Notes under the pieces: generated by a model | What the model was told of the DNA's origin: nothing | The model's database searches: none | What the model saw: the letters and a program-made list of their open reading frames with translations, nothing else | Made by a program: the position numbers and the translations under genes | Shown: one piece after another, positions 1 to 14,800 of the stretch | How positions within the stretch are numbered: the stretch's first letter is position 1 | Layout: the number at the start of each line of letters is the position of its first letter | Origin: Branchiostoma belcheri | Taxonomy: Eukaryota > Chordata > Leptocardii > Amphioxiformes > Branchiostomatidae | Assembly (NCBI RefSeq): GCF_001625305.1 | Contig: NW_017804027.1 | Span: forward strand, 1-64,000 | Reading direction: 5' to 3' | DNA: 64,000 nucleotides

Positions 1-400
1 CTGTAGTAATTAGGCTATATAATACACACCCCTCATGGTGTGCGCCATGGACTCATTTATTTTCAATATTTTCAACTTAGATCACTTTTTGTTAGGTCTT
101 AGTTCGTTGTCAAGGTAGTAGCAAGGAGGTGTATAACCTCCTTGCAAGGAGATGTATAACTTCAGGGGAGAGTGTGCGGGTTGCCTCTTTCTCCTTAGCG
201 ACGGTATTAGTTAGGTTGTTAGTTAGGTTGTTAACGTTGTACTTCAGCAACTTAGTACACAGGCATTGTGTGTTGTGGACTTTTAATTATTTCCGACTTA
301 CATCACATTCTGTTAGGTCGTAGCCTGTAGCTACTGTATTAGTTATGCTCCTTACCACACAGCTCTCATTGTGTGTGCCACGGGCTTTCAATTTACATAA
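1..400. repeat. Degenerate tandem repeat, about three copies
   Basis: A block with a GTGTG-type box, a GGACT or GGGCT triplet, an A/T stretch and the phrase TGTTAGGTCKTAG recurs at about 30-120, 250-335 and 350-400. The palindromic text CCTCCTTGCAAGGAG lies between at about 138-152. From 400 to 1010 I see no gene or clear repeat. Confidence 0.4.
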
Positions 401-1546
401 TGCCTTGTCATTATATATTTATTGTACATACTGTACTTGTGCTCTCTTTGCAGCATCAGACCTAGCAGCCCTTGTATAATATCATACAGGATGCTCTCCT
501 TAACAAAACCTCCAGGCGACAATTTCTTCATCAGGAGTGAGAAAACACTCTAATATGCCGTTTGCAGCATTGGGAAAATCCTACCTCCCCCCTCCCTTCT
601 CCCCAGTTTGGCTCCCGGGGAGATGGGAGTTAGGGTTGGGGCAGCCGGCTCGCGGTGTCTATTTTCCATACCAAAATTGATCTCTAGCCACTCTGATTTT
701 GTTGTAAGAGCATTCTGCACGATCTTCACCTTTCTCTCACGTTATGTACTTTCCTTAGCCTTTGTCTTTTCTTTAGCATTTCCTGTAGTGGTAGTGGTTT
801 TGAGTTCTCAGCTTGTAATGTCGCTATTATGTGATTACATATTTCTCAACGTCACGACCACGTGTATATATATATATAACTGCTGTATACTGTTGACCGG
901 ATAGGTCCCATGGGAATTTTTCTTACGTATGTCATCACCACAATGTCAATTCTATTTATGTATAATAATTCACTTTGAATTCAAGTTCAAGTTCATAATC
1001 AAGTTTATGTTCAAGTTCAAGTTCACTACGCAATTAAATGGTTGTGTTTCCGCCAAACCTGAAATCCGTATCCGCATTCTACCTTGTGCTTTTCCTCGAC
1101 TTAGTTGACTGGGACTCGCTTAGCGTAAAACTGATTTTTGTGCTAGGACAAAAATATCGTTTTGAGCGGTGTGAGGCCCAGATCAAAATTTAATCCAGAT
1201 GGGCATTACTTGTACACGCAGCAAAATCGTGACCGGTCCCTGGCCGGCCCCGGCCCCAAATCTAACACATATGGGGACCCATCCTCGATAACGTAACGCT
1301 CTCTGATTGGCCGAGTTGACATGGCCTTACAAACAAACAAATACGGGCAGCAGGAATCCTTCATTCCACCCAGACCACACGAGAGCACGGTCAACTCTAC
1401 ACTCTGGATATCTCTTATCAAAATTTTCCCCACCACTCCCTCCCTAAAACACGTAGCACATCACCTGATATTCAGTTGGTCGAAATTATGAAGCAACCCA
1501 TATGCATTCTTAATCTGTCTGACGTTATCTCTAAGAGCATTGTTTG

Positions 1547-1830
1547 CAACTGATGGTGCAGATGACTTTTATTCCTGCACTGTTGCGCTTATTTCGTATC
1601 TGATGGTACAGTTTAATGATACCTGTACCGATACGCTCCCAAAACATTGATCGCAACTGATGGTGCAGATGACTTTTATTCCTGCACTGTTGCGTCTATT
1701 TCGTATCTGATGGTACAGTTTAACTATAGCTGTACCGATACGTTCCCAATCTATTTTTTATGTGAACATTGATCGCAACTGATGGTGCAGATGACTTTTA
1801 TCCCTGCACTGTTGCGCCTTTTCTCTTGTA
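1547..1830 (+). repeat. About 110-bp tandem repeat, three copies
   Basis: The phrase GCAACTGATGGTGCAGATGA is followed each time by CTTTTATYCCTGCACTGTTGCG at about 1547, 1659 and 1773. The first two copies continue with TGATGGTACAGTTTAA and a TGTACCGATACG box. Tandem blocks of this sort often lie in the 5' regulatory part of retroelements, which fits the gag-like start downstream. Confidence 0.65.
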
Positions 1831-2122
1831 TCTTGTGGTGCAATTTTTACAAATATTTACCCTTCTATTTCTCCTCGATTACGCCTTTTTCTCGGTTCAT
1901 TTAGGCGTTTTACTTTACGTCAGTAACTATATATCTACATTACTTATGACTTCAAAATTATTCAAGCCACCGGTCCCATCCGCGCAAACTTCCTGCCATG
2001 CCTTGTCTCATGGAAAAATTAGCGGTTCATATGCGGGCGGAAACACAACTTTCTCCTTACACACATACTTACCTCGTTAGCCACTTCCTACTCTAATTTT
2101 ATTTCCTCCCGAGTCCCCAGCT

Positions 2123-2338
2123 ATGCCGGCCACGCGGTCTCAGCGCCGCTCAGGAGGGGGTGCCGCGGATGACCCGCCACCCGCTGTCACCACCGTCTCC
2201 AGGAAGCAGCCGAAAAAGCCAAAGAAGCCGACCGCTGCCGGCCAGATTAAGGACATCCAGGCCCAGCTGAGCGCCCTCACGTCGGGTCAAGTTCAAGTTC
2301 ACTACGCAATTAAATGGTTGTGTTTCCGCCAAACCTGA
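2123..2338 (+). pseudogene. Truncated retroelement gag-like N-terminus
   Basis: A short frame opens MPATRSQRRSGGGAAD, becomes Pro/Lys-rich (KKPKKPTAAGQ) and then helical (IKDIQAQLSALTSG) before running into the direct repeat. The basic low-complexity start and coiled segment resemble the first residues of retroelement Gag proteins. Its GC content is far above its surroundings. It is cut off by the repeat, so it is a remnant inside gene A's 5' flank or first introns. Confidence 0.4.
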
Positions 2339-2647
2339 AATCCGTATCCGCATTCTACCTTGTGCTTTTTCCTCGACTTAGTTGATTGGGACTCGCTTAG
2401 CGTAAAACTGATTTTTGTGCTAGGACAAAAATACAGAACTACACGTGGGCAGTACAGGATTGTTGGCGTGCGGAAAAATATTCTCTTCAAGTTGAAATAT
2501 TGATCTTTTGAGATGTGCTCATTACCTTGTACTTTCTTGTAGACATTTGAATATGACCGGAGTACGATGGTGAGAGTGATGTTATAAGTAATATTCTTAC
2601 ATGAAATTGAAACTTGCCATAAATGTTTTGGAAAAAATACTTTACAG

Positions 2648-3937
2648 ATGACCCTGTCTACAAGTGTATTGGAGCCCGGGCTATGAATGAAGGAGAGGGC
2701 AGCTACCATCTGCTGATGAGAGACATCCCTGCCAACCTGTCAGTTGGTGATGTCATTGTTGGTAACCATAGCAATGGGATATTGGAGCAGGTTATCCAAC
2801 AGACATCAACACCGCTTGGTGTCTTCATACAAACTCAGCTGCAGGACTGCTTCACAAATTTTGAGTAAGTTGAAGTCATTTAAGCCCATGGTACCCAGCT
2901 GGGCTGCAGCTTTCTTATTACAATTGTCTGTCACAGGCAAAGCAGCCGCAAAAAGTATGGGAATGTAGAAACCAGTCGTGTAACAGATCTCTATACCGAT
3001 TATAATTAATGCATCGGATGGATTTTATCCCCTTAGCTTCCGTGAGGAACTGATGAGGAAGGACGGAGTAACCCTTCCTGCTTCCCTGCCGTGTTCGGGC
3101 GGACCGGAGGGTGCACACGGGCTGCTCATCGTGGACTCTGCGGGAATAGAAGTAGACCTGGAGACTGGCGAGGTGGTGGTGGGGAGAAGGAGTGGCAGGC
3201 TGTTGGCAAGGGTGAGTACGCAATTACAATATTAAAAATGTATTAAGAAGCCCTTGGCACATGTAAGTTGTAAAAACACCTTACTTTTTCCCCACAAAAG
3301 TTTCCACGATAATAATCTAATGTTAGAAAATCCCCTAGGTTCTGAACATCACCCCAGTGGATGAGTACACATTAGTAGAGGTGGAGCCAATCCTGAGCAG
3401 GTCCACCGTCACGCCGTCAAGAAGAAAACGACGGGAGGATGTTACAGCTTCTCCAGCCAAGCATTCAATAAACATCGTCATCGACGACCAATTCTCGGTA
3501 TGGCTGTTTTATCATACTCGTGGGCAGAGATTGAATATCGTCAGATACAAAGAACATAGCATATGTACATCGTTATCGGAGACAAACCGAACTCGCAGAT
3601 TTACTATGCAGAGATTTGATATTGGCAAATTCAAGGAACTTACAATAGATTAGCATTTTTGACTAATAAAAAGCTTATTTACTAGTTTCTGTTGGAGAAA
3701 CTTGTAACAAAATGTCAAAAGAAATGATCCCGCACTATACCACATGTTTACGTCCACTAATTAAATACATTAGAGACTAAGGAAATACGACACGATCAAC
3801 CCACAGGAACACTACGCAGCAAAAACAAAATGATATCGACACTTCCGACTGTAAATGTTAAATATTGCATGCAATATATATGCAATACATGTATGTGTGT
3901 GTGTGTGTGTGTGTGTGTGCGTATGTGTGTGTGTGTG

Positions 3938-3978
<41 letters not shown>

Positions 3979-5835
3979 ATGTGTGTGTGTGTGAGATAGT
4001 ACAACCTTACGTAATACAATATATTTTTCAGGACTCCACCGATAGTTACAATATTGAACTATCTACAAGTGGGCGGCTCTCATCTGATATCAAGCTCTCG
4101 CTTGCAGTTTCGACGTCAGAGTTTAAAACACCCACGCTTAAAAAGGTCGGAGCTTTCTTCATCGGTGGAAAACTACATGTGGGAATGGAAGGTTCTTTAG
4201 ACGTTTTGAAGAGGTAATATAGGTCCAACACAACCTGCTTACAAAATTTTTCTTTTGTTAGAGTTTTTATCATCTATTTGTAAAGGGGATAAAGACTTGG
4301 TAGCTAAAATTTGTTAGGGACCCAGGCATGGCCCATGTCCAACAATTTATTTACATTCTTTTAAAATAGTACCATACCCCCGTAACAAACATCACAATAT
4401 GACAGGGTACTCTACTCAAAATATGTTGTTGTTTTTTTCATGTGGAACTGTAATATTTTTAAGAAACCTTATCTTAAGGTTATCTGAGATACAATATTGC
4501 TTTGTAATATGAGTCATTCCTGTGTTAAGCGATATTTGCCTTTCGTGTGTTGTATCCATTAATTTAAATCGTTTCTATCCGATTAGGACGTGGACCAAGG
4601 GCAGTTTCCGGACGGAGCTGGCTCCCATCTATGTGTCCCTGTGTGTAGGCACACAACTGAGCATACCGGCCAAAATATGGGCACACATCGACACAGAGTA
4701 TAATATCTCTGCTGAGGTAGGTACAATTAAAACGGTTTTTAAATGCAATAGCCAAAACAATATTGCCATAACACCACCACAACACCAATGTTTTTATACA
4801 TAATACTATGAGAGGCGCTTTTCTTTAAATATCCACTTGGTTTTGCTGTATATTTCTGTGTCGATAAAATGTTTATTATCATCATTATCAAAATGTTTAT
4901 TATATATCTTTTAATGTAAAATGATCATAACCCCACATCCACCGTAACTCTACTTTAATCACACCTTCAGGGTCCAGGCAGTATACAGATGTCCTCCACC
5001 GTGACCAAACCTGACATTGACGGCGGAGGTAGCTGGCAACCTCAAGAAGGAAGTCAAATGTTCGAGTTTGACCAGAATGAAGAATCCGTGAGTGTTGTAC
5101 GATACCCAGCACCTTGTATAATTATATTTCCATTGACTAAAGCGTTAGACAAATTTTTACCTGGAACATATCTGTTTTACGACTGATGACAATTTTAAAT
5201 CACTCTCTGTGTTGCTCGCCTGTTCTAAAGCCTTTATAAGCATTCGCAGTTGACAAAGTTTTACTTTTTTTCAACTAAAGGGCAGTGCAAAAATTGGGAT
5301 ATCGCCCTACTCGGGAACAGCAGCTGAAAGTGATCATCGCATCATGCTGGAGCTAAAAGTCAAACCAAGATTTTTCATCGAGTTTCCCACATCTGGAGAA
5401 AATGAAGTCAATGATTGGACGAGCCCTCTAGGTACGCAATTTTTTAAACATGTTATGGCGCGTGTCTATTCAAATATGAAGAATAATTTTTAGTAATAAT
5501 ATGGGAACCTACAGTGTTTGCTACAATCGTATATGCCAACAAAATCAGTAGTTTTAAAGAGAATTTTTTGTTTCGATATTTTATCTCTGTCCAGACTTGA
5601 ATGCCGAAGAGGACACTTTTGGATACACTATCACCACCTCCATTCAGTCACAAGCGCTCCTGCGTGTATCAGCCCTGTCCTGTTCTACTGAGTGCCCGTA
5701 TTCAGACAGACCACAGTACGTCGTCGTCGTGTCATCGTTGGACTATCTTAAAGGAGCGTTGAAGGTTACAGTTGGAAACGACGAGTATTATCAGGAACAA
5801 CTATGGAGACATGAGGAGTGGATGGAGTCTGACAG
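2648..5835 (+). CDS. Gene A exons 1-8: unrecognised N-terminal ectodomain with furin-like site
   Basis: These eight exons encode about 457 residues with few cysteines and no repeat family I recognise. The segment is rich in beta-prone and N-glycosylation-type sequence. Exon 3 carries a dibasic stretch SRRKRRED at roughly residues 157-164 of the visible protein. This fits the furin consensus R-x-K/R-R and would separate about 160 N-terminal residues from the rest during secretion. Exon 8 ends next to the Cys-rich region (DRPQYVVVV, ending MESDR). Exon phases are mixed here, unlike the symmetrical EGF exons downstream, which suggests an older unit rather than a shuffled one. Function is unknown. 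Confidence 0.8.
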
Positions 5836-8800
5836 GTTAGAAACCTTTCTTGATTGATTGACACCAACTGCCTATAATAGTGTACTTTAAAATGTAAAGG
5901 CCAACAAAATGTAGGTTGCCTCGGCTACTATGTTTGAGTACAGAAATGCTTATCTAAACTTAAAGGTGTCTATCAATGATTCAATAAGCATCAACAATAA
6001 AGTATCTAATACGTTTGTCAGTACAAGAATTCAAGTTAAAAGTAGAAGGTACTAAAAGTAATGATTCAGATCTACATCTTCGTCATGTCTGTGATATTTG
6101 TGCATTGATTTCTAACCAGGTAATATTAAATCCCAGATACATTTATCAATTATTTTACTATGTTTCAGAGACTGCCAGGAGCAGCCGTCCAGCATTGATA
6201 CCTGTAGGAACATATGTTTATGCCCTGGTGGAGCAACGGGGAGGCCGCATCCTACTGACGAGAGCTTCTGCATGTGTCCTTGCAACTGTGGAAGTGCAAA
6301 CATAAGCTTCACGGTATAAATAACGTTCCTTATGTATGATAAAAATGTTTCTCCAACATGCTAACAAAGCTTACAGGCCCATATATCATTATATTATATT
6401 ACATATTATATTATATTACATATTATATTATATTATATTATATTATATTGTATTATATTATGTTACATATTATATTATATTATATTATATTACATATTAT
6501 ATTATATTATATTATATTATATTGTATTATATTATGTTACATATTATATTATATTACATATTATATTATATTATATTATATTATATATCGTTCTTAGATG
6601 CAAGGCACGATGTTGGACACAACGATTACTCACATTACTCAAAGTTCCCTTTGTTTCTTCAAAACAGCACCCAGGCATTTCCGGTGACGGATGTAACTGT
6701 GAGTTGTGTCCCGATGGAGACTTCAAAACCGTGAACAGTCAGGGACATCTACACTGCCCATGTCTGTGTCCTGACAACAGCATATCGGAACTGACCAGCA
6801 GTGGGGGATGTGAGGTAAGCATTGTTACGTACCATATCATGTTTCATTGTGTTATATGTCGTAGTTTTCAGTGAATCATTACTTTTAGTACCTTCTACTT
6901 TAACTTGAATTCATACAAAAGTTTCGCTGAACGCCATATTACAAGTGGCGAGGAGGAGATTCTTGTTTGGATCGAATTACTCATTGTACTACCTACGTCA
7001 AAAACGATTTTGCGCATCATCATTTCAGGATGCTCATTGCAGGCAAGGCAATACTGACTTGAAATTCATCTTGTCCTCACAGTGTTCCTGCACCTGTCCA
7101 GACGGTAGCAGGGATGTGGTGCTGAGTGACGGCAGCTGCCCGTGTAAGTGTACCTGTAACAACTGCCACGAGTCGGTTCTGGGTCCTCAAGGCTGCCTCT
7201 GTTCTGATAGGTGAGGGACTGATTATTTAATAAAAACACTACCTAGGTAAAGGAAAAGTTCCGAGTATCTTTCTGATACACCAGAATCACCATGTGTAAA
7301 TTGTAAGATCTAAGATTATTATGTTTCTTGAATAAGATGGAACGCTGGATCATTGGGCTCCTATGACTTAAGATGTATTTAGTTTAAATAAAAGACGATG
7401 TACGTACATGATTCCCATGTGCATACTTTATTTTCTAATACAGTATGCCTTATCAACCTTGCACAGCTGTCCTGACTGTGAGAATGACGAGGAACCCGAG
7501 TGGCAAGACTGTGTCTGTAAGTGTCCACAGAAGACAGAGTGCGGGATCCCACCTACATGTGTGGTGGGGAGGATGGGACCAGATTGTAGACAGCCAGACT
7601 GCAGGCCATGCCAAGGTATAATCATCTATCAATATGTTAAAAGGAATGGAAATAAAGACTTTGTTTAAGGTTTTGTAGGAATAGTTTGGGTGAATAGTTG
7701 ACCTGATTGAAGATGCACTTTGACAATCTTTATAAGGGGAGGTTACTCATCTATCTTTCTTTAGAATACACATCTGTAGGTACAGAGACTGAAGAGAAGA
7801 GAGGGTCAGAAGGTTTACTTCTGAACGTGGCACATGTAATTTTTGACTATTTAAAAATTATAGGCTGCTCCGGAAACGGACGTTGCATCACATCAACACA
7901 CAGCTGTCAGTCATCCTGTGTGTGCTCGCGTCAGTGGTTCGGTGACTGTTGTGAGCTGCGCCGTCCTCGTCCTATTGGAGGGGACCCTCATCTCCAGACA
8001 CTGGACGGTAATGATTGTTTCCTAAGTTGTGTTCTTCATTATCTTATACGGCATCTGAATCTATTTCAGAGATATCTTCAGCTGTTTATCATGTAATTGA
8101 GACATGACTATTCAGGATGGCCCAAAGGAAAAAAATATGTACAATAACTTATTTTTCCTCTTAACATAAATGAACCATGTTTAGCGTTTGGTCATAACCT
8201 CAACGGTTCTTTCTGATGGTATTCATAGTTGTTTTGTGTTGTGTTAGGAAAACCATACGACTACCATGGTATCGGTGAGTTCTGGGACTGCAAGAGCGTC
8301 CCCAATGACTTCGGCGTACAGACCCGGATGTACGCGTATAAAGGTGCTTCCCTGATTGGTGGAGTTGCAGTGAAGGCTGGACACAGTGTTGTCACTCTGA
8401 TGACATTACCAAATGCAACAGAAAATCACGTTCCCAACATAAGGTGAGGGTTCTACTGTATATACATTCCTGTGTATAGCTAATGATAATTTCGTATAGT
8501 AGTCATATGTTCATTAACATTTTCCATCGGTAATGTTTGACATGTGTGGCAACAGGTTAATCAGTTGAAGACACTTAACATGTTCAAATTGCTTGATTCT
8601 GTCATTCGGCACTCTAGGATTGATGGTGAACCGCGTCATCTTTCTGTCGGAGAGAAATATCTCCTGAACAATGGAACGATACATCTGCTCGCTCAGCAAC
8701 CTTCTACAAACGCTACGGAGTCAGGGGCTGTTATCATCGTGTCTATCACATTTGCATCAGGTAATGCGAACATAATCAATAACTAGGCATTTATAGCCAG

Positions 8801-11800
8801 CGAGATTTTGCAATGATCTGGTTGATGAACTGTTTTTTCTTCATGCACGTTTACTCTGTGCTTTTCATTGATGATAAGGGGACCAACAAGTCTAATGATC
8901 TATATCTCACCCATAACAACCAGGTGCAACTGTGTCATTTGACATCCGGTATTCACCAAAGATGGGCCGACAGTTTGTCAACATTTTGTTCAGCCCCACT
9001 GCCACGTTTAAGGGCAACACGGAGGGACTGTGCGGGCTCATGGATGACGATGATGACAATGACTTTACTGGTCCAGACGGTACTGTGTATAACGACACTT
9101 CTGTATTTGCCGAAACCTGTAAGTATTAGGTCATATGATAATACGTAATACAAATTATAGTGAGAAGCAGAACTGTAAAACATTATAATCATCGTCGCTG
9201 CTCATATCTGTTCAAGATGAGGGCACCACTGTTTTCTACTGTCTAGCTCTTGTTAACCATACTTAGTTACTTTTAAGTAAATAAGTATGATATACATGTA
9301 TAACTAAGATATTAAAATATCTTGCACTTCATACCTTGCGAGACATTATAAGGGGTTGACTTTTTTCTTCCATCTGATTGAATCCTTGGTCATCTTTCTT
9401 ACTGATCGCAAATATAATCCCATTGATACCAGGTCATCCGCTTTTCCAAGTAGTTTTGGGTATTCCTTGTCCAAACATGTCTTCAGTTTATTGCTATTTT
9501 CTTTTCTGTTCTTAGTACTAGCCAATTCGTTTTTGTCTTCTGTTAGAAATTTCTATGAACATTTACCGTTTGTTCTCAATAGCCATTCACTGCCTAATGA
9601 GTAAAACTACATTAAACCGCCTCCGTGGAATAAAATGAACTTCTAGCAAATACATTTTAATCTTAACTTTGGCAACGATCTGCCCTGTCTTTCATCTATT
9701 TGTTGCGACACTTGTTGATTTTGTAGGGCGGATAAATAAAACCCACTACGGCTCAGGTCTGATGGGGTCCTGGTCATGGAACTCTTCTAACTTCCATCCT
9801 GATGACGTCAAGGATCCTGCCTATTCTGACCCGAACCACCGTCCTTCTGTTGGCATAGATGGACTGACTCAGGAGCAAAAGGAAGTAATAATTTTTACTG
9901 CTTCTATTTCTTTTCATGTTGAGATGTTGGGAGTGACACGTGCACAGTTACAAGATACTCATAACTATATTCAATTTATTAAATCACCTATATTGTTGTA
10001 AATTAAAAAAAACAGAATGTAACTTATAAGGTTCTTGATGTTTTCGTTTCAGAAAGCTGAAGAAATGTGTATCGCTCTCGGGCTGACCGGCACACTTCTT
10101 AATGAATGCGTCTTTGACGTGTCAATCACTAACGACACAACCTTCACTGAACAGGAGGTTTTCAAAGGTATAACGTCGGCTTACATGCATTTTTCTTACA
10201 TGGTTATTCTGAATCTGTTTTTTTTTATCTTACCCTTTTTCACCTGAAAATATTTGCAACAGAACGTTATTCTCCCCTGCACGTAAGTATGTTGCAAAAC
10301 TTGATATCCTGTTGCGCTTAATTCTCATATCTACACCCTCACAGGTTGTCCAAACCAGTGCTCCGGTAGGGGTCGCTGTGTAAACGGAACCTGTGACTGT
10401 ATAACGGGCTGGTCTGGTGAAGACTGTAACGTTGGAAACTGCACAGACTGCTCCGAGGATCACGGGAAATGTGAGCTGGGGTTTTGTATGTGCCTGCCCG
10501 GATGGGAGGGAGCAGCCTGTGATCAACAAGGTAATGTTGCCAGGTTCTTTGGATGGTGCTATGCATGCATTTAACAAAAATGATAATATCGTGTTATGTG
10601 TCTACAGATAGAACTTAAGTAATCTCCTGACAATTCGCTTCTGCCTTTCAGTTGGTATATTGGAAAACGCCCACTGGTAAAATATTCAACCAGTGCTTGC
10701 GTTCCATTGAGTTATTACCATCTTTATGTCAATCACTAATACTTAGAAACAATCAACATGTAGCGCTTTACAAATCACCCCATACGTATTACCTTCTTCG
10801 TATCTTCTTGCTCTTCTTATATTATGACTAAATATCTCATAATGGCTGGTGATTAAACGGAATTCTAATCGCTTATTCTATTTCGTCTATTTCAGCGACA
10901 TGTTATGCCGTCAATAACTGCACCAGCATGCGTCACGGGATCTGCATAACCACAGATGTCTGCAGATGTGAGCCGGGCTACATCGGTAGGACAAACATGA
11001 TGTCTTGAAATTTGGATTTCTACAATTTGGGTATTTAATTGATATTCAGAACTTTTTTCAAAGATTTTGTTCACTATGTTTAATCACTAACAGGTGCTGA
11101 TTGCAGTGTGGTCCCCACGTGCGGAAGTGTTGCTAACTGCACAAACCACGGAGTGTGTGTGGACTACGACAACTGTTTGTGTGATGAACAGTGGACAGGT
11201 GACACGTGTGACCAGTTCTCATGTGCAGCGTTGGATTTCTGCTCTGGTAAGTTCATATCCCATATATCTTTCTCCCAATAGAGTAGCGTACAATGTATGA
11301 TAGTAGGCAACATTATGTTGACTTTTTGGGAATCTAATATTGATTACTGTAGTGAGGAAAACGTGTGTTTGTGACGCAGGGCACGGAAGCTGTGTGGACA
11401 TAGACGTCTGCCACTGTGAGCAGGGCTGGACCGGCAGCTCCTGTGTCACACCGGACTGTCCTGAAGTTAACCAGTGTTCCCGCCAAGGAGACTGTGTTGG
11501 TCCGAACATCTGCCAGTGTTACAGCGGGTATCAAGGTCTGGACTGCAGTGAAGCCCAGAGTTGTCCTGAATTGCAAGAATGCAGCGGAAACGGGGTTTGC
11601 GTCAACAGTTCTGAATGTCAAAGGGAATGCAAGTAAGTTTTTTTTTAAGTCACGTTTGTGATCTATTCTAGGAGAAATTGTGCTCATGCACCTTAAAAGC
11701 ACCCAAGCGTGTTCTTAGTAGTTTCCCAAAAATTGTTTTTAAGGTGTCCTCCCTGGCTAATTTGGCATTTTAGCTTTCCATCGTTTTCTCACAAAGAAAT

Positions 11801-14800
11801 TTAAAAAGAACTGCAGTTGTACTGAATATTGATACCTGGGTACAAAAGGGTTATGAATATGATTTTTTGGACCATATGGATGACGTCATCACATTTTATT
11901 GCCCCAAATGTAATTATCTATAAAGCTATAATATAGCACTTTGGTACAAATAACTGAAATAAAAGTATGATTTTCATGTGCATAATGATCAAAGCTACAA
12001 ACTTACGTTTGCACAAATTGATATCTACTAATTACCCGTAGTTATTAGAGAATAACTAAATTTTAATTAGGCAATGAGGTTATTCTCTAATTACTACGGA
12101 TAATTAGTAGATATCAATTTGTGCAAACGTAAGTTTGTAGCTTCGACCATTATGCACATGAAAATCATACTTTTATTTCAGTTACTTGTACCAAAGTGCT
12201 ATATTATAACTTTAAAGATAATTACATTTGGGGCAATAGAATGTGCTGACGTCATCCATATGGTCCAAAAAATCATATTCATAACCCTTTTGTACCCAGG
12301 TATCAATATTCAGTACAACTATACTTCTTTCTAAATTTCTTTGTGAGAAAATGATGGAAAGTTCAAAATGCCAAATTAGCCAGGGAGGACACCATAATAC
12401 AATACTCCTTCCTCACATGATTTCCTCTGTTGCGTTGATGTTTCAGCTGCTTCCCTGGGTTCAGCGGCGCAAGTTGTGATCACCCAGACTGTACTGAACA
12501 GAATAACTGTACTAACCACGGCAGCTGCATAGAGCCTAACCTGTGTCAGTGTGACAGTGGGTACACCGGGAACGACTGTGCCAACTTCTCTTGTGAAGCA
12601 TTGCAGTATTGTTCTGGTGAGTACTGACTTCTTAAGTGTGCTAATTCACTACACATGTATCGTTATATTCCAATTCATATTAATCATACTGAGACTGTGA
12701 TATTTGGCACTTACTTGTTATTTTTATACGAGTAGTTCTCGCGGATATCTATAGAATTGTATCTTTTTCTACAGCCCATGGAAGCTGTGTGAGGTTTGAC
12801 ACATGTAGCTGTGATTCTGGCTGGTCAGGTGGTTCTTGCAACATTGCCATCTGCAGCAACAAAAGTGACTGCTCCGGCCAAGGCACTTGTGTCGCCCCAA
12901 ACACGTGCGCATGCTTCCCTGGGTTCCAAGGAGAGAACTGCAGTGAAGAGAACCTACCCAATGAGCATCCACCAGTCTTCCAGAAGCACAGATATGATGC
13001 CGCAATTCCAGAAAACCAGCCCGTTGGCTCACCAATTCTTACAGTTTTTGCGAACGATACTGACAGTGGACGTAACGGTGAGGTCAGGTTTAGGCTTGCC
13101 CAAACAGGTTTGAACAGTGAAAGTTTTGCAGTACATCCTACTTCAGGGATCATAACTTCAGTTGTTGAGTTTGACTTCGAATCGTTGGAGCACGCGTCGT
13201 TCAGTCTCACTGTTGAAGCATTTGATCAAGGAGTGCCGACACTTACGGGAACAGCCACGGTAAATATAAACATAACGGACCAGAATGACAACAAACCTGT
13301 CATCAGCATCCCCCCTGAAACCGAGTACAATCTTCAATCCATATCCCCTATCGGCTTTCACGTGACTACTGTACAGGCGTCTGATGCTGACAGGTCCGAT
13401 GATAACTCCAGAATCACGTACGGAATCACAAGTGTCAGTCCCTTTGTTTCCATTGATGCCACAAACGGTAGTGTAACCGTTAGCAGTGCCTTGGAAAGTG
13501 GAACGTACGTATTAAGGGTCAGGGCGTCAGATCACGGTTTACCACCGAAAACAGACGAAGTCACTCTCCGTATGATCGTGACCAAAGTAAGCACAAACAC
13601 AGCTCCGAAGTGTCCGGAAGATGATAGTATTGAGGTTACTTCTGGCAACCTTACAACAGGGACGACAGTCGCGACCATTAAAGCAAAAGATGCCGACAAC
13701 AGTCCAAACGGTGACGTTTCCTACAGTTTTAAGTCCCTAACAGGAGAACTGGCAAGTCTGTTCGGCATTGACCCGTCCACTGGTCGTATTTACGTTGCGG
13801 CTGAAGTACCACAGATTAACAACACTTTCTCAGCGGTTTCAATGATAGTTGAGGCCAGAGACAAGGCTGTAGATTCATTGTCCTGTGAAACAAAAGTCGT
13901 TGTAATAATAAGTAATGATAACCGGATTTCAACTGAAAAAGCATCTACAACTAAAGTGGGTGAAAGCACGATCCGTTTGGTCAGGTCTACCGCCGAGTTT
14001 ACAACAGGCCCAGGCATTACAACACGGGAATCAGGTGGTTCTACAGCTCACCCAACAACAGAAATGGCGACAACAACCAAAGAGTATGAAAAAGGCACTA
14101 CACAGACAGCAACGACAGAAGGTAATTAAGGGTGTATTCGTTGTTTCATAAGCATCTCCACAATGTAAAATAAAACAACACCAGTTGGTGTGGTGCCACC
14201 ACGTTAAACATGATTGTAGTAGCAGGGAAGATGCTATTTCTGTTACTTGTGTACGTTGTGTACGCTTTTAACCCTAAACAGTACACCTGGGGTCAGCGCG
14301 GACCCCAGCACTATATATTCTGTAATATCTTTTTTATTTCTAAAGATTTTTTTCTGAAATTTTAAATAATTGTCACCCACAAAGTTGTCTCTCAATACAG
14401 TGCAGAAAACTCCGTTTCTATCATTTATAAAAAAAATTATATCTGATTTTCTTTTGGGGTCCGCGCGGACCCCAGCTGGCTTTCGATCATAATGGATACA
14501 CTGGCGTTCTTATACATTACCTTATTTCCGTTTTTATATGTTTTTATGCACTCATTGTATGTCTACCAAGTTTTCAGAGAATGGTGTAGTAATAGAATTA
14601 AATTTTAATAACTTTGGTGTAATTATTTGTCATATGACGTCAGAGCTAATAATATAGTCCGCCATATTGGATTTTGACCAATGACGTCATCAAATTAGCA
14701 TATTCTATGCATATTAAATGATTTAACTTATATTTAATTATGTAAGATGTTATTAATGTTGGAAAGGAAGTGTAATTTAATATAAAACTCAGAAAATTTT

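Larger units (their letters stand above)
1012..2433. repeat. 147-bp direct repeats flanking a 1.1-kb insert
   Basis: Bases 1012-1158 and 2287-2433 are near identical, both starting TTCAAGTTCAAGTTCACTAC and ending CTAGGACAAAAATA. They bracket the retroelement-like fragment at 1159-2286. The arrangement looks like a local duplication or an insertion with a duplicated target. Confidence 0.7.

Noticed and set aside
6336..6734. 132-codon frame rich in Tyr and Ile
   Set aside because: Translation of the TTATA microsatellite in gene A intron 9.
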